Below are positions 26,936 to 36,126 of a stretch of DNA of 64,000 nt, piece by piece. The position numbers were made by a program, and so were the translations under genes. A model generated the notes under the pieces. The model worked only from the letters and a program-made list of their open reading frames with translations. It was not told the DNA's origin and made no database searches. Numbering within the stretch: position 1 is the stretch's first letter; every line of letters begins with the position of its first letter. This stretch comes from Pseudofrankia inefficax (GTDB taxonomy: Bacteria > Actinomycetota > Actinomycetes > Frankiales > Frankiaceae): positions 5,208,001-5,272,000 of the forward strand of contig NC_014666.1 of assembly GCF_000166135.1 (NCBI RefSeq). Reading direction: 5' to 3'.

Positions 26936-27016
26936 GATCCGCCTTCTTCGGGTACGGCCGACCACCTGTCGGCCTATTGGACGTCAGGTGTCGATTAACA
27001 GACGTGTGTCGGCCAG

Positions 27017-27022
27017 TATCCT
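27017..27022 (+). promoter_or_regulatory. -10 box TATCCT of a leaderless TetR gene
   Basis: It lies six bases before the GTG at 27029, and no Shine-Dalgarno sequence is present. Confidence 0.5.
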
Positions 27023-27028
27023 GATGAG

Positions 27029-27640
27029 GTGGCTGCCCGGCAACCCCTCGATCGCCGGTCCCGCCGGTCGCGCGCGGCGATGGAAGGCGCGCTGTTGACG
27101 CTCGTCGGCGAGCGGGACCTGGCCCAGATCACGGTCTCGGACGTCACCACCCTGGCCGACGTCAACCGCACCACGTTCTACCTGCACTACAGCGACGTCC
27201 ACGATCTGGCCGCGAGCGCCTGCACCGCGATGTTCGACGAGATGATCTCCGCGTCGCCGGTGCTGATGCCCGACGACTCGCCCGACGAGCACCGTCGCGC
27301 CAGGGAGGCGCTGGCCGGGGTGCTCGCGCACGTCGGCGACCGGGCCGACCTCTACCGCGCTCTCCTCGGCGAGGACGGAAGCGCCAGGGTCATCAACTAC
27401 CTGCTCCAACGGCTCACGATCGCCGTCCACGTCAACCTCACCGAGCCGGACGCCGAGACCCACGCCAACGACCCGGCCAGCCTCCCCGACGACCCCGCCG
27501 CCGCCCTGTTGGCCGGCGCCCTCCTCGGCCTCGTGATCGACTGGCTACGCCGTGGCTGCCCCGAGACTCCCGAACAACTCACGGCCAGCGTCTGGCCCCA
27601 CCTCGCCAGGACCGCGGCGGCGATCCTGCCCTCCGGCTAG
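27029..27640 (+). CDS. TetR-family regulator
   Basis: A 203-residue protein with an N-terminal HTH (ITVSDVTTLADVNRTTFYLHYSDVHDL, about residues 33-57) and a TetR C-terminal domain. The GTG start follows TATCCT by six bases, which suggests a leaderless message. It is divergent from the SDR gene and lies inside the first catabolic block, so it is one of three TetR candidates for control of the TAGATATATCTA sites. No copy of that palindrome lies in its own promoter. Confidence 0.88.
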   Translation: MAARQPLDRRSRRSRAAMEGALLTLVGERDLAQITVSDVTTLADVNRTTFYLHYSDVHDLAASACTAMFDEMISASPVLMPDDSPDEHRRAREALAGVLAHVGDRADLYRALLGEDGSARVINYLLQRLTIAVHVNLTEPDAETHANDPASLPDDPAAALLAGALLGLVIDWLRRGCPETPEQLTASVWPHLARTAAAILPSG

Positions 27641-27723
27641 GCCGGCGCTCGAACAGTCGCCGGACCCCGCGCGAGGCCGCGATCGGCGTGGGCCAGCCCT
27701 GGCCGCATGGGTCCGCTCAGCCG

Positions 27724-28011
27724 CTACACACCCTCGACGATGCGCAGGTCACGGATGGCGCCGCCGTCGAGCGCGGCGAGGGCCTCCTGGTAGGCCGCAC
27801 TGTCGTGGGCGGCCTGGGCGGCCTCGACCGACGGGAACTCGATGAGCACCGTGCGGGTCTCCTCCCCCGCCTCGAAGGTCTGCGCGGGAAGACCTCGGGC
27901 CAGGAACCTGCCACCGCCGGCGCGCAGGGCCGGGCCGGCCAGCTGCGCGTACGCGGCGACCTTGCCCTCGTCGACGATCTCCTTGTACACACTGATCCAG
28001 TAGGCGCTCAC
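27724..28011 (-). CDS. DUF1330-family protein
   Basis: A 95-residue dimeric alpha-beta barrel type protein (MSAYWISVYKEI at the start, with ETRTVLIEFPSVEAAQAAHDS). It is small, soluble and of unknown biochemical role. The GTG start has a weak AGGA upstream. It is the next gene after the MarR-GNAT gene on the same strand. Confidence 0.85.
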   Translation of the reverse strand: MSAYWISVYKEIVDEGKVAAYAQLAGPALRAGGGRFLARGLPAQTFEAGEETRTVLIEFPSVEAAQAAHDSAAYQEALAALDGGAIRDLRIVEGV

Positions 28012-28136
28012 CCCGCCATCCTGCCCGCGGACGGCCCACCGTGGGTCGGGACCGTCCCGGTGTGGTCACCGTCGCGGCGCGGACGCCCTCGTCGCCGGTC
28101 GGACCCTGGATCGTGCGGGTCCTCGCCGCGGCGGGG

Positions 28137-29090
28137 TCAGAGATCGAGCTCCCAGATCTGGCCGACGAGGTCGTGGCCGAAGGAGTGGTGTGGCTCGGCA
28201 CTGGTCAGGGTGAAGCCGGCGCGTTCGTAGATCCGGCGCGCATCGGCCAGGACGCTGTTGGTCCACAGCCGCATGCGGGTGTAGCCGGCGAGCCGGGCGA
28301 ACCGCAGGCACTCCTCGACCAGCCGGCGGCCGAGGCCGAGGCCACGCGCCGACGGGTCGACGAGCAGAAGGCGCAGCTGCGCGGTGGAAGCGTCGAACCG
28401 GACGCAGAACACGCAGCCGACGGGCTCACCGTCGACCTCGGCGATCCAGGCGGCCTCCCGCTGCGGGTCGTGGTCGGCCGCGTAGTCGCCGACGATCCTG
28501 CTCACGAGCGCCTCGTAGCTGGCGTCCCAGCCGAACTCCTCGAAATACACCTCGGCGTTGGCCCGGATCACCCATCCGAGGTCGCCGGGCCGCGGCGCCC
28601 GGATCACCACCAGATCCGCCCGAGGCCGCCCGCCGAGGACGTTCTGGATGGCCTCCATCGCGGTGAGCAGCCGGTGCTGGTCGGCCTCGCTCAGCGCGCC
28701 GAGAAACCGGTGGGCCCGCTCGTCGGAAAGCCGGTTCAGCTCGGCGAACGTGTCGTGGCCATGCCTGGTCAACCGGACGTCTCGGCGGCGCCCGTCCTGC
28801 GTCGACGCGGTCGTCTCGGTGAGCCCGTCCGCGCCGAACCGGCGCAGGATCCGGCCGAGATAGCTCGCGTCGACGTCCAGCTCGCGCCGCAGCTCCGCGG
28901 CCGACGTGGTGGGCCGCTGCGCCAGTTCGTAGAGGACCCGGGCCTCCGTCAGGTTGTACGGACTGTCGAGCAGGCCGCTGCGCAGGGCGCCGACGGCGTC
29001 CGTGTAGAAGCGGTCGAACCGGCGCACCGCGGCGACCCGCGCCGCGGCCGAGCCGACGTCACCGTCGGCGGACTGAAGCGGAACGGTCAT
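28137..29090 (-). CDS. MarR-GNAT fusion (regulator/acetyltransferase)
   Basis: A 317-residue protein. The N-terminal MarR winged helix (residues about 20-150, with ELRRELDVDASYLGRILRRF) is followed by a GNAT acetyltransferase (about 160-317). The acetyl-CoA loop is SARGLGLGRRLVEE and a C-terminal YERAGF motif is present. TAGTCT lies six bases before the ATG and a perfect GTGGACC-T-GGTCCAC palindrome lies at the -35 position, so autorepression from a leaderless promoter is likely. The acetyl acceptor is unknown. Confidence 0.92.
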   Translation of the reverse strand: MTVPLQSADGDVGSAAARVAAVRRFDRFYTDAVGALRSGLLDSPYNLTEARVLYELAQRPTTSAAELRRELDVDASYLGRILRRFGADGLTETTASTQDGRRRDVRLTRHGHDTFAELNRLSDERAHRFLGALSEADQHRLLTAMEAIQNVLGGRPRADLVVIRAPRPGDLGWVIRANAEVYFEEFGWDASYEALVSRIVGDYAADHDPQREAAWIAEVDGEPVGCVFCVRFDASTAQLRLLLVDPSARGLGLGRRLVEECLRFARLAGYTRMRLWTNSVLADARRIYERAGFTLTSAEPHHSFGHDLVGQIWELDL

Positions 29091-29096
29091 GGACCA

Positions 29097-29124
29097 AGAC
29101 TAGCTAATAGTGGACCTGGTCCAC
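29097..29124 (-). promoter_or_regulatory. Promoter and palindromic operator of the MarR-GNAT gene
   Basis: The -10 TAGTCT (29102-29097) is six bases before the ATG. The palindrome GTGGACCTGGTCCAC (29110-29124; seven-base arms) covers the -35 region. Confidence 0.6.
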
Positions 29125-29328
29125 CAAATGAGCCCAGAAGCCGGCCGGGCCGTCGGCGAGGGCTGTCGGCGGGCCCAGTCACCGAGCAAGGCCGCAGGAC
29201 CCGGCGGCGCATCACCGGGAGCCGTCATCATAGGGCGTCGCGTCGGGACCGCGAAGTCGCAGGTCAGCAGCGGAGCCGAGGACGGCCCGGAACAGGCGGC
29301 CGGCGTCTCGTTTGGGCGTGTTCTCCCC

Positions 29329-29334
29329 TACGAT
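29329..29334 (+). promoter_or_regulatory. -10 box TACGAT of the AAA+ gene
   Basis: It lies seven bases before the GTG at 29342, with no Shine-Dalgarno sequence. Confidence 0.45.
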
Positions 29335-29341
29335 GCGTTCT

Positions 29342-30697
29342 GTGGCGATCACTCCTGGCGGAGAAGGCGGCGCTGGCCCTCTCGTCGACAGCCTGCGGCG
29401 CGCGGTCGCGGCGATGCCAGACGATCTGCCGCTCCGGCTGCACCTGGCCGAGCAGCTGCTGGGCCAGGGCCTGCGGGACGAGTCCGTGGCCGAGTGCGCC
29501 GAGGCGCTACGGCGGGCACCGGACAACACGCAGGCCCGGGAGCTCATGGTCCGGGCCCTCACACCGACCGGAACGGCCACACCGACCGCAACGGCCGCGC
29601 CGACAGATACCCCCGCCGAGGGCGGACACGGCGCGCCGGTCCGACCAGTCGACCCGGCGCCCGCGCGCCCGGTCGCGGGCTCCGCCGAGCCGACGCGGGG
29701 CGCCTTCGACTGGGGCGCAGCGGAACGCGACCTCGGCGACCTCGTGCCGCCGCCCTTCGTCGACGCCGAGCCCGCAGAGCCCGCAGCGGGACCGCCCGCG
29801 CGGCCGGGTCTCACCGACGCCTGGGAGGTGCGCGGCGTCGAGGTGACGCTGGCGGACGTCGGCGGGATGGCACAGGTCAAGAAGCGGCTGGAACAGGCGT
29901 TCCTGGCCCCGATGCGCAACCCTGACCTGCGACGGCTCTACGGCAAGAGCCTGCGGGGCGGGCTGCTGCTGTACGGGCCGCCCGGCTGCGGGAAGACGTT
30001 CGTGGCCCGGGCCGTGGCCGGCGAGCTGGGGGCGAAGTTCCTCTCGGTCGGGCTGGCCGACGTCCTGGACATGTGGGTCGGCTCCAGTGAGCGCAACATG
30101 CACGAGCTGTTCCAACTGGCCCGGCGGGAAGCCCCGTGCGTGCTCTTCCTCGACGAGGTGGACGCGCTGGGCCAGAAGAGGTCCCAGACCCGCCAGTCCG
30201 CGACCCGCGGGACCGTCACCCAGCTGCTCGCGGAGATGGACGGGGTAGACGGGCTCAACGAGGGCGTCTTCGTCCTCGCCGCGACGAACCACCCGTGGGA
30301 CGTCGACCCGGCGCTGCGGCGCCCGGGGCGGCTGGACCGCACCCTGCTGGTCCTGCCGCCGGACCAGCCCGCCCGGGAGGCGATCTTCCGGTACCACCTC
30401 GCCCAGCGTCCCGTCGCCGGTGTCGACCTGGGCCGGCTGGCGAAGGCGACCGACGGGTACTCGGGCGCCGACATCGCCCACATCTGCGAGACCGCGGTGG
30501 AGCGCGCGCTCCTGGACAGCGTCAGTACCGGCCAGGCCCGGCTGGTGGGGATGGCCGATCTTCAGGCCGCCGCCAGCGAGGTCCGCCCCTCGATGGGCCC
30601 CTGGTTCGACATCGCCCGCAACGTCGTGCTGTTCGCCGACGACGACGGCACCTACGCCGACCTGCGGGCCTACCTCAAGAAGGCCAAGCGGCTGTGA
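29342..30697 (+). CDS. TPR-AAA+ ATPase (CDC48/FtsH-like ATPase domain)
   Basis: About 451 residues. A short TPR-like N-terminus (to about 70) and a Thr/Pro/Ala-rich linker (about 73-150) precede one AAA+ module. Walker A is GPPGCGKTF (about 212), Walker B is LFLDEVDA (about 267), the sensor-1 region is LAATNHPWDVD and the arginine finger region is RRPGRLDRTLL. The GTG at 29342 is chosen from the -10 position; an ATG at 29333 overlaps the box. The stop overlaps the next start (GTGA), coupling it to a TPR membrane protein. Probably a protein-remodelling ATPase with that partner. Confidence 0.88.
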   Translation: MAITPGGEGGAGPLVDSLRRAVAAMPDDLPLRLHLAEQLLGQGLRDESVAECAEALRRAPDNTQARELMVRALTPTGTATPTATAAPTDTPAEGGHGAPVRPVDPAPARPVAGSAEPTRGAFDWGAAERDLGDLVPPPFVDAEPAEPAAGPPARPGLTDAWEVRGVEVTLADVGGMAQVKKRLEQAFLAPMRNPDLRRLYGKSLRGGLLLYGPPGCGKTFVARAVAGELGAKFLSVGLADVLDMWVGSSERNMHELFQLARREAPCVLFLDEVDALGQKRSQTRQSATRGTVTQLLAEMDGVDGLNEGVFVLAATNHPWDVDPALRRPGRLDRTLLVLPPDQPAREAIFRYHLAQRPVAGVDLGRLAKATDGYSGADIAHICETAVERALLDSVSTGQARLVGMADLQAAASEVRPSMGPWFDIARNVVLFADDDGTYADLRAYLKKAKRL

Positions 30698-31794
30698 CGT
30701 CGGCCCAGCCGTCCGGCACCCAGCCGCCCGGCGAGGCGGCCGTTCTCGATCGCGACGCGGCCGTCGAGGCGATCGGCCACCTGCTCGACGTCGGCCGGTA
30801 TGACGACGCCCGCGGCCGCGCCGCGGCGCTGCTCGGGCAGCACCCGGACGACGGCCACGTGCTGTGCCTGCTCGCCCGCGCCCTGCTGGGTGTGGGTGAC
30901 GCGGCGGCTGCGCTGCAGGCGGCCCAGCGGGCTGTCGCGGTCAGTCCTGACGACGAGTGGGGGCACCGGCTGGTCAGCGTCGCCTTCGACCGGCTCGGAC
31001 GGCCGCAGCTGGCCCGGGACGCCGCCCGGCGCGCCACCGCCCTGGCGCCGAACCTGTGGCAGGGCTGGGTCCAGCTCGCCGACACCGCCCAGGACGTGGC
31101 CTGGGGCGAGCAGGAGGCCGTTCACGCCGCGACCCAGGCGATCCGGCTGGCGCCCCAGGAGCCCTCGCCGCACATCGCCTACGGGCGGATCTTCATGAGG
31201 ACCAATCCCGCCCACGCGCGCTTCGCGTTCGAGGAGGCGCTTCGCCGCGACCCCGGCAACGCCGCCGCCCGCAACAATCTCGCCGTCCTGGACCTGCGGA
31301 CCAGCAGGTTCCGCAAGGCCGGCGAAGGCCTGATCCGGGCCGCCGCCGCGGACCCTCGGAACACGGTCGCGCAGCACAACCTGCGCCTGGCGGTGTACGC
31401 CATCGTCGGGCGGGCCTGCCTCGCCGTCGTCGTCTTCACCCTCGTGCTCGCCAGGCCCCTGCTTGTGCTCGGCGACGCCACCGGCCGGCTCCCGGTCCCT
31501 TTCACGATCATCTGGATCGTCGGCGAGGCGGTGGGGCTGGGTTTCCTGGGCTGGTGGCTGCGCCGGCTCACGCCACCGCTGCGGCGGCACCTCTGGTATC
31601 TCATCGGGCGCGACCCGATGCTGCGCGTCCTCGTCGCCAGCCTCGCCGTCGTGGGCCTGCTCGGTACCGTCGGCGTCCTGGCCTGGGGGCCCGTCGGGCT
31701 GGCCAGCCGGATCCTCACGGTGCTCGTCGTCGTCGCGGTCCGCGTCCTCACGGGGATCGCCTCTCGCCGGCTGCGTCGCGGGCACGCCGGCTGA
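30694..31794 (+). CDS. TPR-repeat membrane protein
   Basis: A 366-residue protein. About five TPR-like helical pairs occupy residues 20-225 (for example DPGNAAARNNLAVLDLRTSRF), followed by about four transmembrane segments (for example AYAIVGRACLAVVVFTLVLA-type and LVASLAVVGLLGTVGVLAWG). The GTG start overlaps the AAA+ gene stop. The TPR face could dock the AAA+ partner to the membrane. No family name is assigned. Confidence 0.82.
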   Translation: MTSAQPSGTQPPGEAAVLDRDAAVEAIGHLLDVGRYDDARGRAAALLGQHPDDGHVLCLLARALLGVGDAAAALQAAQRAVAVSPDDEWGHRLVSVAFDRLGRPQLARDAARRATALAPNLWQGWVQLADTAQDVAWGEQEAVHAATQAIRLAPQEPSPHIAYGRIFMRTNPAHARFAFEEALRRDPGNAAARNNLAVLDLRTSRFRKAGEGLIRAAAADPRNTVAQHNLRLAVYAIVGRACLAVVVFTLVLARPLLVLGDATGRLPVPFTIIWIVGEAVGLGFLGWWLRRLTPPLRRHLWYLIGRDPMLRVLVASLAVVGLLGTVGVLAWGPVGLASRILTVLVVVAVRVLTGIASRRLRRGHAG

Positions 31795-31833
31795 GCGCCG
31801 TCGCCACGGCTCCGAGCTGAATCCGTCGGGACG

Positions 31834-33063
31834 TCAGCCGGCCGGATCCGCTGCCGGCCTGTTCACGACCCAGCGGAGGAACACGGCCGCGCCGACGAGG
31901 CCGAGACAGCCCTGAACGATGATCGACAGGCCGAGGCTCGTCGCCGCGGTGAGGCCCGACAGGACCAGCGGCCCGCCGCCGGAGCCGACGTCGGCCAGCT
32001 CGCCCCAGATCCCGAGATAGAGGGCCCGCGCGACCCGCGGGGCGGTGTCCGCGCCGAGCGTCATGATGATCCCCGAGCCCAGCCCGTTGCCGAACCCCAT
32101 GAGCAGGCTGACGAGGGTCAGCGTCACCTCGCCGTGCGTCGCCGGCATGGCCAGGAACGACAGCGACAGGACGGTGATGCACGGCACGGCGGCGACCTTG
32201 CGGCCGAACCGGTCCATCATCAGCCCGCCGGGGTAGAAGACCAGCGCGTCGAGGCCACCGGAGAGGCCGTAGACGATCGACGTGGTCGCCGGGTCGAGGC
32301 CGATGTGGTGCGCCCACAGCGGGATCACGACCTGCCGGCTCTGCCGGACGGCGCTGAGGATCGTGACGCCGAGGCCGACGGTGGCGAAGGTCCGCCCATG
32401 GCCGCGCAGCAGTTCCCGCGCCGTCACGGTGGCCGACGCGGCGCGGGCCTGCCCGGGCACCTCCAGGTCGGGTACCCGGGCGGCGACGACGCCGGCGAGG
32501 CAGACCGTGGCGATGGCGACCCAGTAGGCGGCCGCCAGGCCCCAGGCGCGCATGGCCGCGGCCCCAAGAAACGGCCCGACGAAGACGCCGATGCGGATCG
32601 ACCCGCCCAGCGTCGACAGCGCCCGGGCCCGCAGGCGCAACGGGGCGGCCGCGGTCAGATACATCTGCCGGGCCAGCTGGAAGACCGAGCTCGCCACCCC
32701 GAGCAGCAGGACACCCAGGGCCAGCGGCAGGAGACCACCGCCGACCAGACACAGCACCAGACCGCAGACGCTGACGCCCGAGCCGGCGATCATCGCCCGC
32801 CGCTCGCCGAACCGCTCCGCGAGCCTGCTCGCCGGGATGTTGCTGAGGATCGAGCCGACGCCCACCAGCGCGGCGATCAGCGCGGCGGCGGCGGTGCTCG
32901 CGCCCCGGTCGATGGCCGTCAGCGCGACGACCGGAAAGATCGCCCCTTCGGTCATCCCGAACAGCACCGACGGCCCGAAGATCGGGACGACGACCGCCCA
33001 GAGCCCCTCGCCGCCGCTGGCCGGGGTGGGCAGAGCCGGGCGCGGCGTGTCGTCGAGGCCCAC
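31834..33063 (-). CDS. MFS transporter
   Basis: About 409 residues with some 12 hydrophobic segments. MFS loop motifs are visible (RLAERFGERRAM after TM2, LMMDRFGRKVAA in the second half). The start is set at GTG 33063 (MGLDDTPRPALP), seven bases after TACGTT on the minus strand; longer frames run through the divergent phosphatase gene. It is divergent from the phosphatase at 33163, 99 bases apart. The transported substrate cannot be inferred. Confidence 0.88.
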   Translation of the reverse strand: MGLDDTPRPALPTPASGGEGLWAVVVPIFGPSVLFGMTEGAIFPVVALTAIDRGASTAAAALIAALVGVGSILSNIPASRLAERFGERRAMIAGSGVSVCGLVLCLVGGGLLPLALGVLLLGVASSVFQLARQMYLTAAAPLRLRARALSTLGGSIRIGVFVGPFLGAAAMRAWGLAAAYWVAIATVCLAGVVAARVPDLEVPGQARAASATVTARELLRGHGRTFATVGLGVTILSAVRQSRQVVIPLWAHHIGLDPATTSIVYGLSGGLDALVFYPGGLMMDRFGRKVAAVPCITVLSLSFLAMPATHGEVTLTLVSLLMGFGNGLGSGIIMTLGADTAPRVARALYLGIWGELADVGSGGGPLVLSGLTAATSLGLSIIVQGCLGLVGAAVFLRWVVNRPAADPAG

Positions 33064-33070
33064 GAAGTAG

Positions 33071-33076
33071 AACGTA
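33071..33076 (-). promoter_or_regulatory. -10 box TACGTT of the MFS gene
   Basis: Read on the minus strand, it lies seven bases before GTG 33063. Confidence 0.4.
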
Positions 33077-33162
33077 CGCGTCCTATCCGGTGAGCCGTCC
33101 GGACGGCGAAAGGCCAGGACGATTTCACCTCCACGCCAGAGCGGCTGCGGGAGAATGCCGCC

Positions 33163-34656
33163 GTGCCCTGCCGCTGCCACGTCACCCGCCGCGACCTGCT
33201 GCAGTGGTCGGCGCTGATCGCCGCCGCGCCGCTCGTCGCCTGCTCCGATCCCGACGAGTCCGCCGCCCGGGCCACCGCGGCCGCGACGACGGCCGGCGTC
33301 GACCCGCGCACGGTCAGCCCGGTGAACCTGGAGCTGGTCACGCTGACCGAGACCAGCGCCGTGCTCACCTGGTACTCCGGCATCCCCGGCACGGACGACG
33401 GCACCAAGCGGATGCTGCCCAAACCCGCCGACGGGCAGGTCTCCTACGGCACCAGCCCGTCCCGGCTGACGAAGACAGCGCACGACAAGGGCGGGCTGAC
33501 CCCTTACCACTACGTCGAGCTGACCGGGCTCGAACCGGGCCAGACCTACTACTACCGGGCGGCCTCGGCCGGCAAGACCGCGGCGCCCACCGCGTTGCCG
33601 CTGGTGAACGGCAACGCGGCCGGCACCGCCGCGCCGGTCGGCGCGGACGGCCCCTTCGTCTTCACCACGCCGCAGCCGCCAGCGGGGCGGCACCTGTTCT
33701 CGATCGCGCTCTGCAACGATCTGCACCTCGGTGAGACCGTCGCCGGCCTGGTCGGCGGCACCACCATCAAGGGCATCTCCCAGCAGCCCGGGCTCCCGAA
33801 ATACCCAGAGATCATGCTCGAAGGGCTCGTCTCGGAGGCGACCGCCCGCGGCGCGAACTACCTGCTCGCCGCCGGTGACATCTCCAGCGAGGCGCGCACC
33901 GCCGACGTCAGCCGGGCCCGAACGCTGCTCGACCGTTTCGGCACCTACCGGCAGGACTACTTCGTCGCCCGCGGCAACCACGACCGGGCGCACGTCGGCG
34001 CGGACTACGCCGCCTGCAGCCCCGGCGAGTGGCAGGGCAACGACTGCTTCCGCGACGACTTCTTCGGGGCGTCGACGCCGACGTACTTCTCCCACGACCT
34101 CCACGGCCTGCACGTCGTCGGGCTCGACACCTACGACAAGGCCGGCAACGGCGGCGACGCCGGCGGGATGTCCCCGGCCCAGCGGTCCTGGCTGGCCGCC
34201 GACCTGAAGGCACACCGGGACCAGCCGACGATCGTCTTCGGCCACCACCCGCTGGTCGTCAACGGGACGCCCTTCGGCGGCGGCCCGAGCAGCATGCTGG
34301 ACGCCACCCAGGCCACCGAGCTGCTGGCGACCTACGCGTCGACTCCAGGCGTGTTCCTCCACCACGCCGGACACACCCACCGCAACCACCGGACGGTCAG
34401 CGCGGCCGCTCCGGGCGTCGTGCTGCAGGAGGTCTGCGCGGCCAAGGAGTACCCGGGCGGCTTCTCCCTCCTGCGGGTCCATTCCGGCGGGTACGCGCTG
34501 AACTTCTACAAGTCGCGCACCGACCTGGCCCGCCAGTGGAGCGAGCGCAGCCGGCAGGAGCTTTCCGGCCTCTGGCCGCAGTTCTCGCTGGGCGCCGCCG
34601 TCAGCGACCGCAACAGCGTCACCACCCGAGACCTGTCCGGACTCACCCCCGCCTGA
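33163..34656 (+). CDS. Tat-exported purple acid phosphatase-like lipoprotein
   Basis: A 497-residue protein. The N-terminus TRRDLLQWSALIAAAPLVAC combines a twin-arginine motif with a lipobox, so it is probably a Tat-exported, lipid-anchored protein. A fibronectin-like domain (about 45-165) precedes a metallophosphatase domain with all metal motifs: CNDLHLG, AAGDIS, ARGNHDR, VFGHHPL and HAGHTHRN. The length and domain order match PAP-like phosphodiesterases/phosphatases. The GTG start has GGGAG about 9 bases upstream. It probably hydrolyses phosphate esters outside the membrane. Confidence 0.9.
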   Translation: MPCRCHVTRRDLLQWSALIAAAPLVACSDPDESAARATAAATTAGVDPRTVSPVNLELVTLTETSAVLTWYSGIPGTDDGTKRMLPKPADGQVSYGTSPSRLTKTAHDKGGLTPYHYVELTGLEPGQTYYYRAASAGKTAAPTALPLVNGNAAGTAAPVGADGPFVFTTPQPPAGRHLFSIALCNDLHLGETVAGLVGGTTIKGISQQPGLPKYPEIMLEGLVSEATARGANYLLAAGDISSEARTADVSRARTLLDRFGTYRQDYFVARGNHDRAHVGADYAACSPGEWQGNDCFRDDFFGASTPTYFSHDLHGLHVVGLDTYDKAGNGGDAGGMSPAQRSWLAADLKAHRDQPTIVFGHHPLVVNGTPFGGGPSSMLDATQATELLATYASTPGVFLHHAGHTHRNHRTVSAAAPGVVLQEVCAAKEYPGGFSLLRVHSGGYALNFYKSRTDLARQWSERSRQELSGLWPQFSLGAAVSDRNSVTTRDLSGLTPA

Positions 34657-34982
34657 GCCGCCGGGTGCATTGGTTGCCGCGGATCCGAGGGTGGCCGTAC
34701 GCTCCCGGATTGGGGCATCACCGACATTCTCGGACAGCGTCGGCAAACCCTCGGCGGGCATCGCGCGATTGCCGGGCCCGACCGTCTCGGCCACCGTTGG
34801 AGCGCGTGGCTACGCGAGGTCTGTAAATGCGCGTGGGCGGGAACTGGCGACCGCCGACGCGAGACGGTACCGATCGGCCTGTCGCACTCGAGGGACAACG
34901 TGTCTCGTCCTGATCGGGTCCGACGAGGCCCGCGGACATCCCCGGATCGCGACAAGCGGCGGGGCGTCGAGGAGGGCGAGCC
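34657..34982. other. 326-base intergenic stretch
   Basis: No gene, repeat or hairpin is seen. It holds the promoter region of the LuxR-type gene, with GGAGG 8 bases before that ATG. Confidence 0.5.
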
Positions 34983-35816
34983 ATGCCAGAGCCGTGCCAG
35001 GACAATGTCGCCGACGAGTTCCTCGCGGGAGCCGCGTTCAGTTTACGAGAACGCACCGGTGTCGATCTCACCCTTGCCGGCCGGGTACACCCGCGGACCA
35101 GGGTCCTGACGATTCGTTGTGCCGAGGGCGCGCGAACCGACGCGTGCCTGGGACTGACGCTGGAGCCAGGCCGCGGCGCCGGCGGCCGGGTTGTCACGCT
35201 GGGGCGGCCCGTGTCCGACGACTACGTCAACAAACCGGTCGTCGACTCCCGCGGGCGACCGCGGGTCGAGTGCCGTGAGAACCTCGGGTCCCTGCTCGCC
35301 ATGCCCCTACGGCTCGGCGGACGCGTGGCCTACGTCATGTACCTGGGGGAACGGGCCGGAAAGCCGTTCGGCACCGCGACGACCCGGGCCGCGCTGACGT
35401 TCATGCAGCAGCTGGAGTCGTACATCGCCCGGGCCGCGCGGATTTACCAGGTCGGTTCCCCGCAGCGGTGGAACGTCGACGAACGGGCACTGGCTCAGAT
35501 CTTCACCGAGCTGGCGGAGTTGTCCCGCGAGGTCGCCGCGCCGCCCGCCCGGGCGCGGGTCGCGGCCATCCGCAAGCTGCTCGCCGAGAGCATGCTTGAA
35601 GCGATGCCGGACCAGGACGGCCGTGCCCTCACCCGGCGCGAGCTGGACGTGCTCAGGCTCGTGGCCGAAGGGCTGTCCAACGCGGAGGCGGCGCAGCAAC
35701 TCGTCGTCAGCCCCGAGACGGTCAAGGCCTACCTCCGCAACATCCGCAGCAAGCTCGGCGTGAACAACCGCACCGCGGCCGTCGCGGTGGCCCGACGGGC
35801 CGGCATGCTGCGGTGA
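34983..35816 (+). CDS. GAF-LuxR transcriptional regulator
   Basis: A 277-residue protein. The N-terminal GAF-like sensory region (about 10-150; GLTLEPGRGAGGRVV, LLAMPLRLGGRVAYVMYLG) is followed by a C-terminal LuxR HTH (LTRRELDVLRLVAEGLSNAEAAQQL, about 213-237). The pattern matches actinobacterial helix-turn-helix regulators with GAF sensors. The ATG is preceded by GGAGG at 8 bases. No target site is evident. Confidence 0.88.
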   Translation: MPEPCQDNVADEFLAGAAFSLRERTGVDLTLAGRVHPRTRVLTIRCAEGARTDACLGLTLEPGRGAGGRVVTLGRPVSDDYVNKPVVDSRGRPRVECRENLGSLLAMPLRLGGRVAYVMYLGERAGKPFGTATTRAALTFMQQLESYIARAARIYQVGSPQRWNVDERALAQIFTELAELSREVAAPPARARVAAIRKLLAESMLEAMPDQDGRALTRRELDVLRLVAEGLSNAEAAQQLVVSPETVKAYLRNIRSKLGVNNRTAAVAVARRAGMLR

Positions 35817-36126
35817 CGTCGCGCAGGTCGGCCCCGGCGGAGTGATCGCCCGTCTGAGCCCTCGGGTAGTCGTGAATCGGGCCTGGTCGCGACCGTTCTA
35901 GGGCCAGAACGGCGATCAGGTCTGTGGTTCGGAGCGGGCAGACCTTGTCGGAGACGGCGCTGGCTGTCGTCGTTCGGTCGAAGGGGGGCGAGGCCGCGGC
36001 CACGGCCCGGCGGGTCTGAGCAGCCCGCGCCTTGTGCAGGCCGACGGTCGGTCCGGTATAAATCGGGCGGGGGAGATCGCCTTCGCCCTGGTTGGGGACC
36101 AGGCAGGCGGCTATTGGGGGGGTTCG
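35817..36126. other. 310-base region before the kinase gene
   Basis: It holds repeat copy 3, then about 165 bases without a recognised signal apart from GGGGGGG just before the kinase GTG. Confidence 0.5.
35841..35960. repeat. Dispersed palindromic intergenic repeat, copy 3, extended
   Basis: The core AGTGATCGCC...GGCGATCAGG (35841-35920) is followed by about 40 bases also shared with copy 4 (GGTTCGGAGCGGGCAGAC region). It stands in direct orientation to copy 4 on the other side of the kinase gene. Confidence 0.75.

Noticed and set aside
26940..27028. Operator between the SDR and TetR genes
   Set aside because: Only loose repeats (TGTCGGCC twice, CACCTG/CAGGTG) were found; no convincing symmetrical site.
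28041..29846. Plus-strand 601-codon frame across the MarR-GNAT gene
   Set aside because: Antisense shadow; the minus-strand product has clear MarR and GNAT motifs.
31834..34794. MFS gene as a 986-residue protein
   Set aside because: The extra N-terminal part is antisense to the phosphatase gene. MFS helices begin only after about 33063.
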